This document shows positions 30,668 through 39,410 of a DNA stretch of 64,000 bases, in pieces. Made by a program: the position numbers and the translations under genes. The notes under the pieces are model-generated. The model was not told the origin of the DNA. It ran no database searches and worked only from the letters and a program-made list of their open reading frames with translations. Origin of the DNA: an uncultured Phycisphaerales bacterium. GTDB taxonomy: Bacteria > Planctomycetota > Phycisphaerae > Phycisphaerales > UBA1924. The first letter of the stretch is position 1. Each line of letters starts with the position of its first letter. The stretch is from positions 1 to 64,000 of the forward strand of contig CALMPG010000187.1 in the NCBI GenBank assembly GCA_937871915.1, given 5' to 3'.

Positions 30668-31987
30668 TCAACGCCCGGCCCTTCGCCCCGCCGTCAGCGC
30701 CACCACACCCAACGCCGCCAGCGCCACCACCGCGAACCCCGCCCCGATCAGGAACGCGCCCGTCGGGCCGGACCGGTCCCAGGCCAGGCCCGCGACCAGG
30801 CTCGCCACCAGCGTGGTCAGCCCGGTGAGCGCGTAGAAGATGCCCATCGCCGCGCCCCGCCGCGCCCCGGGAGAATGATCGGAGATGAGCGCCTTTCCCA
30901 CGCCGTCGGTGAGGGCCATGTAGATTCCATAGAGGGCCATCAGCGGCCACATGCCCCACGCGTGAGCCGCCGGGAGCAAGGCAAAGCCCGCGTACACAAC
31001 CGCGTAGATCACCCATCCCACGGCGATGATCCGCCAGCGGCCGAGCCTGTCGCTCAGCGAGCCCGCGGGGTACGAAAGGGCGGCATAGGTGACGTTGAAC
31101 AGCGCGTACACCATGACGACGGCCCACGGCGAATACCCCAGGTCGCTGGCTCGCAGCAGGATGAACGTGTCGCTGCTGTTGGCCAGAGAGAAGAGGACGA
31201 GCACACCCAGCACCATCCAATACGAGCGCGGCAGCCGAACACGGACGGCGGTCTGCGCGCCCGTGGCCGTCGCCCCACCACGCGAGGCCCGGGCCGGCGC
31301 GGGCGCATCGGCCGTGGGCTGGGCCGCATCGGACTCCCGCACCAGGAGCGTGAGCAGGAAGGAGGCCAGCCCCAGTCCCGCGCCAACACCGAAGATGACG
31401 CGATATATCCACGCGGGAGTCTGCGCGGCGGTGGCCGCGACTCCGGGGTGGGCGGACTTCGCGGGTGTCCCCGTCATCCACCAGAGCAGAAGCGCCGAGA
31501 GCAGCACCCCGGCCAGCGCGCCCGCCGTGTCGAGCGCACGGTGCACGCCAAAGGCCCGCCCGCGCTGGTCGGCCTCGACGGCCCCGGCGATCATGGCATC
31601 GCGCGGCGCGCTCCGAAGCCCCTTGCCGAATCGGTCCAGCAGCCGCCCGCCGAGCACGACGCCCCAGCCGGTCGCCACCGCGATCATCGCTTTTCCCAGC
31701 ATCGGCAGGGCGTACCCCACCCGTATCCACACCACCCGCCGCCCGCTCCGATCGCTGCGAAACCCCGCGAAGGCCGTCAGCACCGACACGATCAGCACCG
31801 CCCCGCCCTCGACGATGCCCAGCTGGGCCTTGGATGATCCCAGCACCCCCACCAGGAACAACGCCAGCAGCGGGTAGATCATCTCGCCCGACACGTCGGC
31901 CAGGAACGACACCCAGCTCAGCAGCCACACGGCCCTCGGCAGGGGCGGGCGGGTTGGGTCACGCGGCCGGTGGGGTGTCTCAGGCAC
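30668..31987 (-). CDS. Major facilitator superfamily permease
   Basis: The 439-residue protein has about 12 membrane spans. The cytoplasmic loop motif after TM2 reads 'GFRSDRSGRRVVWIRVGY', with its counterpart 'GSLSDRLGRWRIIAVGW' in the second half, and 'GRLLDRFGKGLRSAPRDAMIA' appears early. These are typical of MFS drug or solute exporters. The substrate is unknown. The start is a GTG, and TAGTGT lies 9 nt upstream without a Shine-Dalgarno sequence. It sits between the two DUF347 genes on the same strand. Confidence 0.88.
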   Translation of the reverse strand: MPETPHRPRDPTRPPLPRAVWLLSWVSFLADVSGEMIYPLLALFLVGVLGSSKAQLGIVEGGAVLIVSVLTAFAGFRSDRSGRRVVWIRVGYALPMLGKAMIAVATGWGVVLGGRLLDRFGKGLRSAPRDAMIAGAVEADQRGRAFGVHRALDTAGALAGVLLSALLLWWMTGTPAKSAHPGVAATAAQTPAWIYRVIFGVGAGLGLASFLLTLLVRESDAAQPTADAPAPARASRGGATATGAQTAVRVRLPRSYWMVLGVLVLFSLANSSDTFILLRASDLGYSPWAVVMVYALFNVTYAALSYPAGSLSDRLGRWRIIAVGWVIYAVVYAGFALLPAAHAWGMWPLMALYGIYMALTDGVGKALISDHSPGARRGAAMGIFYALTGLTTLVASLVAGLAWDRSGPTGAFLIGAGFAVVALAALGVVALTAGRRAGR

Positions 31988-32083
31988 GGGTGCTCAACAC
32001 TACGGCGGCCGCGCGCATCTTGGGCTCAACATTGATGCTCGATGGTCGCGCCGGGTGGGCACGCCCGATCCGCGGCGTTCCGC

Positions 32084-32842
32084 TCAATGCGCTCCCCGCG
32101 CCGGCTTGTGCGGAAACACCAGAATGCAGATCGCGATCAGCACGATCAGCACGCCCGAGGCGGCATAGCGGCTCATCGCCAGGCCGCCCGCCGCAAGCGG
32201 CTTGTCGAGCAGGTCCCCGACCACCGCGCCGAGCGGCCGCGTCAGCACGAACGCCGCCCAGAACAGCAGCGTCCGAGACACCCGCGTGAAGTAGTACGCG
32301 CCGGCCACGATGGCCAGGAGCCCGCCGAACACCCCCGCCCCGCCCGCGTACCCGAACCCGAGCGAGTCGGCCGTCCAGTCGCCCAGGGCCGTGCCCAGGG
32401 TCTGGGAGAACATGATGGTGACCCAGTAGAAAACCTCGGTCCTGGGCGCCCTGACCGACTCGACGGATATCGAGCCGAGCGTGAGGTACCACGCCGCCAG
32501 CGAGCCGCCCAGGAGCGCGACAAGAATCGCCGTGCCGCCCGGATATCCGATCCCCATCTCCCGCGTCGCGAAATCGGCGAGGGTTGTGCCCACCGTGGTC
32601 GTGGCCACGATGGTCGTCCAGTACAGCACGGGATGGAACTTGCTCGCCAGGATCTGCGCCACCACCACCCCGGCGAACAACACCGCGAAGATCGCCGTGC
32701 CGGCCAGGTATCCGAGGCCCATCGACATCGACACCGAATCGCCGCCCGTCTCGCCCAGGGTGGTTGCCAGGATCTTCAGGATCCAGAACCCCAGCGTGAC
32801 CTGCGGCACCTTCGCGACGATGTCCCGTGCGGTCGCGTCCAT
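32084..32842 (-). CDS. DUF347 (COG4705-type) membrane protein, copy B
   Basis: The 252-residue paralogue of the 29681-30502 protein has the same repeated segments: 'LKILATTLGETGGDSVSMSMGLGYLAGTAIF', 'TTLADFATREMGIGYPGG', 'SQTLGTALGDWTADSLGFGYAGG' and 'RPLGAVVGDLLDKP'. It ends soon after the last span and lacks the Pro-rich tail of copy A. GGAGGAATCACG precedes the ATG. It lies 159 bp downstream of the PepSY gene on the same strand and could share its promoter. The function is unknown. Conserved Gly, Asp and Glu in the spans suggest a channel or transporter, which is inference. Confidence 0.85.
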   Translation of the reverse strand: MDATARDIVAKVPQVTLGFWILKILATTLGETGGDSVSMSMGLGYLAGTAIFAVLFAGVVVAQILASKFHPVLYWTTIVATTTVGTTLADFATREMGIGYPGGTAILVALLGGSLAAWYLTLGSISVESVRAPRTEVFYWVTIMFSQTLGTALGDWTADSLGFGYAGGAGVFGGLLAIVAGAYYFTRVSRTLLFWAAFVLTRPLGAVVGDLLDKPLAAGGLAMSRYAASGVLIVLIAICILVFPHKPARGAH

Positions 32843-33001
32843 GGTCGTGATTCCTCCGCCCGCGATCGCCAAACTCCGAGGGCGTCTGTCGGGTGTGTGG
32901 GTTGGTCGGGAGTTCGGGAACGGTACGAACGCCCGGCCGAGCCCGCCGGGCACGGGTGAGGTGCCCGGCGACTCGACCAGCGCCGGACGTCGCGGTCCGG
33001 C

Positions 33002-33589
33002 TCAGTCCTTGTCGCCATGCTTCCCGTCGTGATTCTCTCCCTTCCCGCGCTCCTCGTGCTTCGACTCGTCCTCGACGGCGCCCGACGCGTCAACCCTCAC
33101 CTCGTGCTTCTTCCCGTCGATGACCACCTCGATCTCGTAGAACATCCTGGTCACCGCGAACGGATTCGTGAACGTCGCCTTGGGGTAGTCCTTCTTCAGC
33201 GCGGCCAGGGTCGCCGCCGGGAGCTTGGCCTCCGTGGTGGCCCTCTCCGTCTCCTTCAGGTCGCCCGCGGTCGAGAAGATCGCCGCGCACTTCACCGCGC
33301 CCTCGGTGTACTCGACCTCATACTGCACCACGTCCTCGTCGTCCTCTTCCTTGACGACCTTGGTGATGTTCTTGGCGTCTCCGGCAAGTCTCACGGCAGC
33401 CGCCCGAACGGCCTCGGGTGCCTTGTCCAGCGCGATGACTTCTTCCTCGTCTCCCTCGTTCTCCTCGGCCTTGGGCTGGCCGTGTCCGGCGGGCGGCTGG
33501 GCCTGCCCCGATTGCGCCAGCGCCCACGCCCCCGCCCCGCCCATCAACGCCAGCGAGACAAATCCGATCGACAGTCTTCGAGTGTCCAT
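33002..33589 (-). CDS. Secreted PepSY-like domain protein
   Basis: The 195-residue protein has a signal peptide (about 1-26, 'LSIGFVSLALMGGAGAWALAQ'), an acidic linker, and then a PepSY-like fold: 'ALDKAPEAVRAAAVRLAGDAKNITKVVKEEDDEDVVQYEVEYTEG' and a second unit 'LPAATLAALKKDYPKATFTNPFAVTRMFYEIEVVIDGKKHEVRVDASGAV'. The end is His/Lys/Asp/Glu-rich. Proteins of this type are often controlled by neighbouring two-component systems and act in the periplasm. GGAG precedes the ATG. A direct-repeat box lies about 104 bp upstream. Confidence 0.8.
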   Translation of the reverse strand: MDTRRLSIGFVSLALMGGAGAWALAQSGQAQPPAGHGQPKAEENEGDEEEVIALDKAPEAVRAAAVRLAGDAKNITKVVKEEDDEDVVQYEVEYTEGAVKCAAIFSTAGDLKETERATTEAKLPAATLAALKKDYPKATFTNPFAVTRMFYEIEVVIDGKKHEVRVDASGAVEDESKHEERGKGENHDGKHGDKD

Positions 33590-33692
33590 TCGAGGTCTCC
33601 TGTTTTTCCGACGACGTCGCCGTCGTCTCCGCGTGCGATCATCGGCGGGAACCGCGTCCCGCCATGCCGGGATCATGGCGCCCGAATCTCCC

Positions 33693-33714
33693 GAAACATG
33701 ACGCGAGCATGACG
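33693..33714. promoter_or_regulatory. Direct-repeat site, putative response-regulator box 2
   Basis: CATGACG occurs at 33697-33703 and 33708-33714 with an 11-bp period, preceded by GAAA. It matches box 1 at 20 of 22 positions and lies upstream of the PepSY gene. Confidence 0.65.
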
Positions 33715-33755
33715 CCGATTCTCTCGTGCGCCCGCTCACCGGTTCACGCACCGAA

Positions 33756-35261
33756 TCACCCAGCCCTGACAACGCTCATCCCCCGCCACTTCCCCCCGCG
33801 GAAGCGCACCACCATCGCCACCGACAGCAGCATGATGTACGCCGCCGCGGCCGTCCACGGACCGACCGACTCCAGCCCCGGCGCCAGATACACCATCGCC
33901 CATCCGCCCCCGACGATCACCGTCCAACTCAGCACGATCGTCGCCACGCCCGGCCAGTGCGTGTCCCCCGCCCCGCGCAGCGCCCCGCTGAGCGACATCG
34001 CGATGCCATCAAAGAACTGGAACGCGGCCGTCGCGATCAGGAACCGCGACCCCAGCCTCAGCAACTCCGCCCGATCCGCCGCGCTCGCCTGCCCGTCGAT
34101 GAACAAATCCACCAGCCCCCGCCGGAACAGCACGAACACCAGCCCGCACGCGCACATGTACGCCACGGCGACCCTCAGCCCAAGCCACGCCCGCGCCGCG
34201 GCCTCGTCGGGCCTCCCCGCGCCGATCGACCTCCCCACCATCGCCGTGATCGCGATGGAAATGCCGTACGTCGGCATGAACGACATGCTCATCCACTGGT
34301 GCGCGATCCACCCCGCCGTCGAGTGCAGCGTCCCGAAGTGCCCCACCTGCGCCACCATGAAGATCGCCCAGCAGACCATCTCGTTGCCGAACATCAGCGC
34401 CCCCGGCCACCCGATCTTCAGCAGATCACGCATCGGCCCCCAGCGCGGCCGCCACGACTTCGCCGTGCCGTACGTCCGCCGATTTGTCGGCGACAGAAAC
34501 ACCGCCATCGGGATCGCCAGCTCCACGCACGTGCCGACCACGGTCGCGATCGCCGCTCCGCGCAGGCCGCCCGCCCCAAGACCCAGCATGCCGGCCACGT
34601 GCGCCGTGACGCCGAACCACCAATCGACCACCGCATATCCCGTCGCCAGCGGGGCGCTCGTCCCGAAGATCAGCAGCGGGTTGAGCACGAAGTTCACGAT
34701 GTTCCCCGCGACCACCGCGACGAGCACCACCGTGGGCTTGTGCATGCCGTAGAAATACTGCGCGATGCCGCGTGCGGCGATGGTGAAGATCGCACCGTAC
34801 ACCAGGACCCGGGCGTACGCCGCGGCCAGCACATCCCGCTCGCGCAGTTCCGCGAGCATCGCCGCGTCCGTCGCGGGCGATCGGATCCACTCGAACACCT
34901 GCGGCAGCAGAAACCCGTAGGGCAGCATCACCGCCACCCACCAGAGCGCCGCCAGCCACAGCCCCGCCCACGCATACGCCGGGGCCCGCTCGGGCTTCCC
35001 GGCCCCGAGGTTCTGGGCCACGAACGTGTTGATCACCGTCAGGCACCCCATCGCGATCGAAATCGGAACAAACGCGCACAGCCCCCCGTTCCCCTGCGCC
35101 CCGACATAGATCGACTCCGGTCCGATCCGCGACACCATCAACTTGTCCACGAACTGCATGAGCGTGTACGACGCCATCGTCGCCACCGTCGGCGCGGCGA
35201 TCGCCAGCATCTCCTTCAGTGGAGACCGCCGCGGAGATTCGGTGATGACGGCTGCGCCCAT
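33756..35261 (-). CDS. MATE family efflux transporter
   Basis: The 501-residue protein has 12 predicted membrane spans in two similar halves. The N-terminal half has 'IAAPTVATMASYTLMQFVDKLMVSRIGPESI' and 'NTFVAQNLGAGKP', and the C-terminal half 'MVGRSIGAGRPDEAAARAW' and 'LSGALRGAGDTHWP'. These repeated G-A-G and R-G-A-G-D motifs are MATE hallmarks. It exports drugs or metabolites in exchange for cations. TACGCT lies 8 nt before the ATG with no Shine-Dalgarno sequence. Confidence 0.92.
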   Translation of the reverse strand: MGAAVITESPRRSPLKEMLAIAAPTVATMASYTLMQFVDKLMVSRIGPESIYVGAQGNGGLCAFVPISIAMGCLTVINTFVAQNLGAGKPERAPAYAWAGLWLAALWWVAVMLPYGFLLPQVFEWIRSPATDAAMLAELRERDVLAAAYARVLVYGAIFTIAARGIAQYFYGMHKPTVVLVAVVAGNIVNFVLNPLLIFGTSAPLATGYAVVDWWFGVTAHVAGMLGLGAGGLRGAAIATVVGTCVELAIPMAVFLSPTNRRTYGTAKSWRPRWGPMRDLLKIGWPGALMFGNEMVCWAIFMVAQVGHFGTLHSTAGWIAHQWMSMSFMPTYGISIAITAMVGRSIGAGRPDEAAARAWLGLRVAVAYMCACGLVFVLFRRGLVDLFIDGQASAADRAELLRLGSRFLIATAAFQFFDGIAMSLSGALRGAGDTHWPGVATIVLSWTVIVGGGWAMVYLAPGLESVGPWTAAAAYIMLLSVAMVVRFRGGKWRGMSVVRAG

Positions 35262-35294
35262 GCGGGCAGAGCGTAGCGGTGGCCGGCCGTGTCG

Positions 35295-35759
35295 CTAACA
35301 GTCTTGAGCCATCGGCCATGCGCTCCCGCACTCGGGGCAAGTGATCAAGCCGTCGGAACTGGAATCGAGACCGGCGAGGTTGTAGGCACAGGAGGGGCAA
35401 TGCCGCTGCGCGAGCATCTCCGCGACAACATGGCGCGAAATGCCGGTTGAACGAATGCGCATGAACGCAGTGACAAGCACCGTGAGTCCAAGCACCACGC
35501 CGACCACGAACCACTCCGTCTTGCCCTGCCGAAGCGGAACGACGATCCCCTGACCGACAATGACGACCGCCAGAAACGCGCAACCTACAAAGAAACCCTT
35601 TCGATACCCGGCCTGTTCGCGTGCCAGCGCATGCAGGTTGTGCTTGTGCCCCCGGAGCAGCGGGTCATCGGATGCCGGCAACGATCGCGGATCGTACAGC
35701 ACAACGCGCCGACCGCGGGCGTCGCGAACGGTGTGGATGTGGGTGATCCAGTTGCTCAT
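35295..35759 (-). CDS. Small membrane protein with C-terminal zinc ribbon
   Basis: The 154-residue protein starts 'MSNWITHIHTVRDARGRRVVLYDPRSLP', has two hydrophobic segments (about 55-78 and 85-105), and ends with a zinc ribbon 'CPSCAYNLAGL...ITCPECGSAWPM'. This is the same layout as the 4209-4817 protein and the N-terminus of the 42642-43802 protein. The function is unknown. It starts upstream of, and on the same strand as, the MATE gene, with 33 bp between them. Confidence 0.78.
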   Translation of the reverse strand: MSNWITHIHTVRDARGRRVVLYDPRSLPASDDPLLRGHKHNLHALAREQAGYRKGFFVGCAFLAVVIVGQGIVVPLRQGKTEWFVVGVVLGLTVLVTAFMRIRSTGISRHVVAEMLAQRHCPSCAYNLAGLDSSSDGLITCPECGSAWPMAQDC

Positions 35760-35821
35760 GTTGGGGGGAATGTCGCTCGTCGAGTCGGCAAGTCGGAAGC
35801 CACATCAACTCGGTGGGTGTC

Positions 35822-36919
35822 TCAGATCCCCGCCCCATCCGCAAGCCACCCAAGTTCCGGCGTGCTCGCCGCTCCGCCGTCCCTCTTCACACCAGCCTTC
35901 GCCGCGCCGCTCGTGGGCTTGAGCACCGGCTCGGGGCGCGTCTGCTGCACCACATGCCCCGGCGCGACGGACGACGTCACAAACACCCCGCCCGCGATCA
36001 CGCAGTCATCGCCGATCACCGTGTCCCCGCCGAGGATCACCGCCCCGGCATAGATCGTCACGCGGTCCCCGATCGTCGGGTGCCGCTTGATCCCCCGGAT
36101 CACCCGCCCCCGCTCGTCCTTGGGAAAACTCCGCGCCCCGAGCGTCACGCCCTGGTAGATCTTCACGTGCCTCCCGATCACGCTCGTCTCGCCGATCACG
36201 GTCGCCGAGCCGTGGTCCACGAAGAACGACTCGCCGATCTGCGCCCCCGGATGGATGTCGATCCCCGTCCGGCTGTGCGCCTGCTCGCTCATGATCCGCG
36301 CCAGCAGCGGCACGCCCAGCCCATAGAGCGTGTGCGCCAGCCGATGGATCGTGATCGCCTCCAGCCCCGGATAGCACAGGATGATCTCGTCGGTGTGCTC
36401 CGCAGCTGGATCGCCGTCGTACGCCGCCTGCACGTCCAGCGCCAGCATCCGGCGCGCCTCGGGCAGGCGCGTCATGAACTCCCCCACCACCGCGTCCACA
36501 AACGCCCCGTCGGCCATCCCCGCGGGCACGACGGCCTCGAACCCCGGCTGCGGCGGTCGCCGCCCATACCGAAGCACCGCCCGAACCTCGTCGGCCAGGA
36601 GTTTCGCTACCCGCGCGCACAGCCGCGTCACGTGCGCCTCGAGCTCCCCGTCCCAGAGCGGATCGGCGTCGAAGAAGCCCGGGAACATCAGCCGACGAAG
36701 GTCGTCGGTCAGCCCTCGCACCCGCTCGACATCCGCGGCCCGAAACCCGTCCGCCCCGCCCCCGGCCCCAACGCCCACCCACGGCGTCTCTCCACCCCCC
36801 ACCGACCCGAACCCCGCCCGCAGCCGGGTGATCCGATCCTCGCGCATGGACCGCACCAACGAGGCCGCGGCCCGCTCGGTGGATGCATCCGACCCGCTGT
36901 TGCGCTCGTAGGTGCTCAT
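35822..36919 (-). CDS. cysE: Serine O-acetyltransferase (EpsC-like)
   Basis: The 365-residue protein acetylates L-serine from acetyl-CoA, the first step of cysteine synthesis. The helical N-terminal domain is long (to about 210). The left-handed beta-helix follows with hexapeptide repeats ('GIDIHPGAQIGESFFVDHGSATVIGETSVIGRHVKIYQGVTLGA' and 'RHPTIGDRVTIYAGAVILGGDTVIGDDCVIAGGVFVTSSV'). The catalytic His/Asp region is 'HPGAQIG..FFVDHG'. It belongs to the longer EpsC/SatA-like group, not the short E. coli form. A longer in-frame ORF exists, but conservation begins after this ATG. Confidence 0.9.
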   Translation of the reverse strand: MSTYERNSGSDASTERAAASLVRSMREDRITRLRAGFGSVGGGETPWVGVGAGGGADGFRAADVERVRGLTDDLRRLMFPGFFDADPLWDGELEAHVTRLCARVAKLLADEVRAVLRYGRRPPQPGFEAVVPAGMADGAFVDAVVGEFMTRLPEARRMLALDVQAAYDGDPAAEHTDEIILCYPGLEAITIHRLAHTLYGLGVPLLARIMSEQAHSRTGIDIHPGAQIGESFFVDHGSATVIGETSVIGRHVKIYQGVTLGARSFPKDERGRVIRGIKRHPTIGDRVTIYAGAVILGGDTVIGDDCVIAGGVFVTSSVAPGHVVQQTRPEPVLKPTSGAAKAGVKRDGGAASTPELGWLADGAGI

Positions 36920-37194
36920 GCGTGAATGGGAGTATCGACCCTTCGTGCCCGCCGGGCGACCCGCGAGGAAAACTCGACATCGGCACCTATCCGGGCAAGC
37001 CCCCGGAAACGGTCCCCAACACACCCCCCTATCCCCCCACCCCCTGACCCCCGTTCCGACTCCACCCAAGACCCGTCCGGTGCCCGGGCGGCCCGGGGAA
37101 GCCCGATTCGCTCCATGCGGGCTTGACGCTCGCTCCCACCCGCGGTACAACCACCCCTCCACGCGGCCTTTTTCCCCCAGCCAGGAGTCTCCGA

Positions 37195-37470
37195 ATGTCC
37201 CGTCTCCTCCCAACCGTCCGCACCATGCTCCTTCTGGGTGCTCTCGCGTCCTTGTCCGGCTGCATGTTCACCGGCAACGAGCAACTCGACGAGGTCCGCT
37301 CCGATCCCTCGCCCAACCTCGACACCCTCCACCAGCGCCCGGTCGATGTCGACAACGCCATGGTGGTGACGTTCGACGAGAACGGCCGCATGTTCTGGGA
37401 GGACCTGGGCCGCGTCTGGCTGACCGACCGCCCCTCGCGCCTCTCTCGCGAGCCGCAGCTCCGTCCGTAG
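37195..37470 (+). CDS. Small lipoprotein, unknown function
   Basis: The 91-residue protein has a signal sequence ending in the lipobox L-S-G-C (Cys at about 22), then a short polar mature part of about 70 residues. 'DVDNAMVVTFDENGRMFWEDLGRVWLTDRPSRLS' is the most structured-looking stretch. AGGAG lies 7 nt before the ATG. It is probably attached to a membrane by its lipid. No family was recognised. Confidence 0.75.
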   Translation: MSRLLPTVRTMLLLGALASLSGCMFTGNEQLDEVRSDPSPNLDTLHQRPVDVDNAMVVTFDENGRMFWEDLGRVWLTDRPSRLSREPQLRP

Positions 37471-37505
37471 CGCCCGCGGTCCAGGCCATCAGGTTCCATC
37501 ATCAG

Positions 37506-37536
37506 CGCCCGCGTCATCGACGCGGGCGTTGCCTTT
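37506..37536 (+). terminator. Hairpin after the small lipoprotein gene
   Basis: A 10-bp stem (CGCCCGCGTC / GACGCGGGCG, ATC loop) is followed by TTGCCTTT. The weak T run makes it a probable rather than certain terminator. Confidence 0.5.
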
Positions 37537-37567
37537 GACGCCGGCCCTGCGCCCCGGCCCAACCAAC

Positions 37568-37594
37568 AAAAAAAAGCCGCCCGGATCGGGCGGC
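37568..37594 (-). terminator. Terminator after the winged-helix-like gene
   Basis: On the minus strand an 8-bp stem (GCCGCCCG / CGGGCGGC) is followed by eight T. Confidence 0.88.
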
Positions 37595-37621
37595 GAAGAT
37601 GAACTCCAAAGCGCCAAAGAC

Positions 37622-38020
37622 TCACTTGGCGGTGTACTTGCCGCGTTCCACGCGCTTGAACTTGCCGCTGTTGATAAGCGTCTGGTTCACGATCGTGCGA
37701 AACGACGGTGAGGTGGTCTTGTACCCGAAGTCCTGCACGGCCTGCGAAACCTCGGTGACGGACATCACCTTGTTCGCCAGCACCTTCGAGAGGGCCTCCA
37801 CCAGGTTCATCTCGTTCTTGGGCCGGCGCCGGATCGCCAGTCCGCCGGCGCGAACAGACCCGCCATGCTCGGCGATCTGCGCGTCCAGCGTCCGCACCTT
37901 CGCCAGCAGCCGTTCTCGCTTGCGAAGCAGCCCGCCCACGCGACGCTCGCGATTCGCCAACTCGCGACGCAGGTCCGCGACCGACAAGCCGCCCAGTTTG
38001 CCACCCGATGATCGTGCCAT
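37622..38020 (-). CDS. Small protein with coiled coil and winged-helix-like C-terminus
   Basis: The 132-residue protein has a basic coiled coil (about 10-48, 'DLRRELANRERRVGGLLRKRERLLAKVRTLDAQIAEH'). A winged-helix-like domain follows: 'MNLVEALSKVLANKVMSVTEVSQAVQDFGYKTTSPSFRTIVNQTLINSGKFKRVERGKYTAK'. The second part resembles HARE-type or related helix-turn-helix folds, judging by its 'ealxxvL...ms..ev...v...Gy.t.s..f...v...L...g.F.rv..G.Y' pattern. DNA binding is plausible but unproven. Upstream (38175-38190) a CCGGAT-CAGA-ATCCGG palindrome may be an operator. Confidence 0.75.
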   Translation of the reverse strand: MARSSGGKLGGLSVADLRRELANRERRVGGLLRKRERLLAKVRTLDAQIAEHGGSVRAGGLAIRRRPKNEMNLVEALSKVLANKVMSVTEVSQAVQDFGYKTTSPSFRTIVNQTLINSGKFKRVERGKYTAK

Positions 38021-38234
38021 GACGAGTTCCTGGTTTTGCCCGACGGTCCTGGGCGAGCAGTGTTGTTGAGCCAAGTGCAAGCGTCCCGCAGCGAGACGCG
38101 GCTGCCGACGACGCGCGAAGATGCTATCGCGTCAAACGAAGAAGTGTGGCGATCCGGTTCTCGCGAGAGCAAATCCGGATCAGAATCCGGTGTGTGTTAG
38201 TATGTTTTGGGCCCGAATGCCACCACGGTGCGGA

Positions 38235-39329
38235 CTATTTGAGCACAAACCCCATCTTGGACATCAACCCGTCAAAGTGGTCCAGATCAAAGAACTTGAT
38301 CACGATCGAGCCCCGCTTCCCCCCGGCGCTGGCTCGAAGACGCACGCTCGTGCCGAGGTGCTCCCCGAGTTGTTTCTCCAGTTCGCGAAGCGCCAACGCC
38401 TTCGCCCGTGCCGGCTCGCCGATGACAACCGCGGGAGCGGCGCCGGACCCCGACGCCTCGGTCGCCCGCGCGATCCCCTGCTCCAGCCGTCGCACCGACC
38501 AACCCTGCGTCGCCGCCTGACGCGCCAGACCCACGCGAATCGCCCCCGCCGGCGCACCCAGCAGCACCTTTCCATGCCCAACCGAGAGCTGGTTCGCATC
38601 GAGCAGATCACGAATGTCCTGCTCGAGGTCGGTCAGCCGCGACAGATTCGCCGCCGTGGTCCGGTCGATGCCGAGCCTCTCCCCCACCTGCGCGTGCGAA
38701 AGCCCGAAGCGCTCGCACAAACCGCGAATCGCCCACGCCCGCTCCATCGGCGTCAGATCGGCGCGCTGGATGTTCTCCACCAGCGCCCACTCCGCCGCCT
38801 GCTCGTCGCCGAGCCTCGACACCACCGCGGGAATTGCCGCCAGTCCCGCGAGCCTGCCCGCCCGCCATCGGCGCTCGCCCGCGACGAGCTCGTACCGGCC
38901 GCTCTGCGCGCCCGGCCTGAGCAGAATCGGCTGGATCACCCCCGCCGTTCGGATCGACGCGGCCAGCTCCGCCAGCTGCGTCTCATCAAACGCCCGGCGC
39001 GGCTGAAACCGGTTCGGCTCGATCGCGTCGATCGGCACCAGCACCAGCCGATCGCCGCCCTGGGCTTCCGAGGTCGGCGATCCTGCCGGATCCGGTGCGG
39101 CCCGCATCGGTACCGCAAGCGTCGGAACCGCCGACGCCGCGCTTCGCGCGGGCGCAACCGAAGCCTTCGGCTCAACCACGCCGGGATTCATGGATGCGCT
39201 CGGATCGCTCGCCGTCGCGGCCGGGACATGCACCTCGACGGGTTCGCCCAACAGCGCGCTCAGGCCGCGCCCCAGCCGCCGAGGCTTTGTGGAGATCTCC
39301 GATTTGTTAGTTGTTAGCATTTTGTTCAT
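38235..39329 (-). CDS. parB: ParB/Spo0J chromosome partition protein
   Basis: The 364-residue protein has a short basic N-terminus ('KPRRLGRGLSALLGE'), a linker rich in Ala/Pro, and the ParB nuclease-like domain with 'LVLVPIDAIEPNRFQPRRAFDE', 'GVIQPILLRP' and the CTP-binding 'GERRWRAGRLAGL'. The helix-turn-helix follows ('ENIQRADLTPMERA...FGLSHAQVGERLGIDRTTAANLSRL'), then a C-terminal dimerisation segment. It binds parS and spreads as a CTP clamp. AAGGAGG stands 6 nt before the ATG. No parA is in the window. A parS-like site lies about 660 bp upstream. Confidence 0.94.
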   Translation of the reverse strand: MNKMLTTNKSEISTKPRRLGRGLSALLGEPVEVHVPAATASDPSASMNPGVVEPKASVAPARSAASAVPTLAVPMRAAPDPAGSPTSEAQGGDRLVLVPIDAIEPNRFQPRRAFDETQLAELAASIRTAGVIQPILLRPGAQSGRYELVAGERRWRAGRLAGLAAIPAVVSRLGDEQAAEWALVENIQRADLTPMERAWAIRGLCERFGLSHAQVGERLGIDRTTAANLSRLTDLEQDIRDLLDANQLSVGHGKVLLGAPAGAIRVGLARQAATQGWSVRRLEQGIARATEASGSGAAPAVVIGEPARAKALALRELEKQLGEHLGTSVRLRASAGGKRGSIVIKFFDLDHFDGLMSKMGFVLK

Positions 39330-39347
39330 ATATTCGCCTCCTTGCAC

Positions 39348-39361
39348 CACAATATACTGTG
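39348..39361. promoter_or_regulatory. AT-rich near-palindrome between parB and the Nudix gene
   Basis: CACAATATACTGTG is palindromic at 12 of 14 positions. It sits 19 bp from the parB start in an unusually AT-rich divergent intergenic stretch. It overlaps likely -10 sequences and may be an operator. Confidence 0.4.
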
Positions 39362-39410
39362 TCGAATATCCTACGTCTACTCTATCTGGCACTCACACAC
39401 GGATTCCCCC

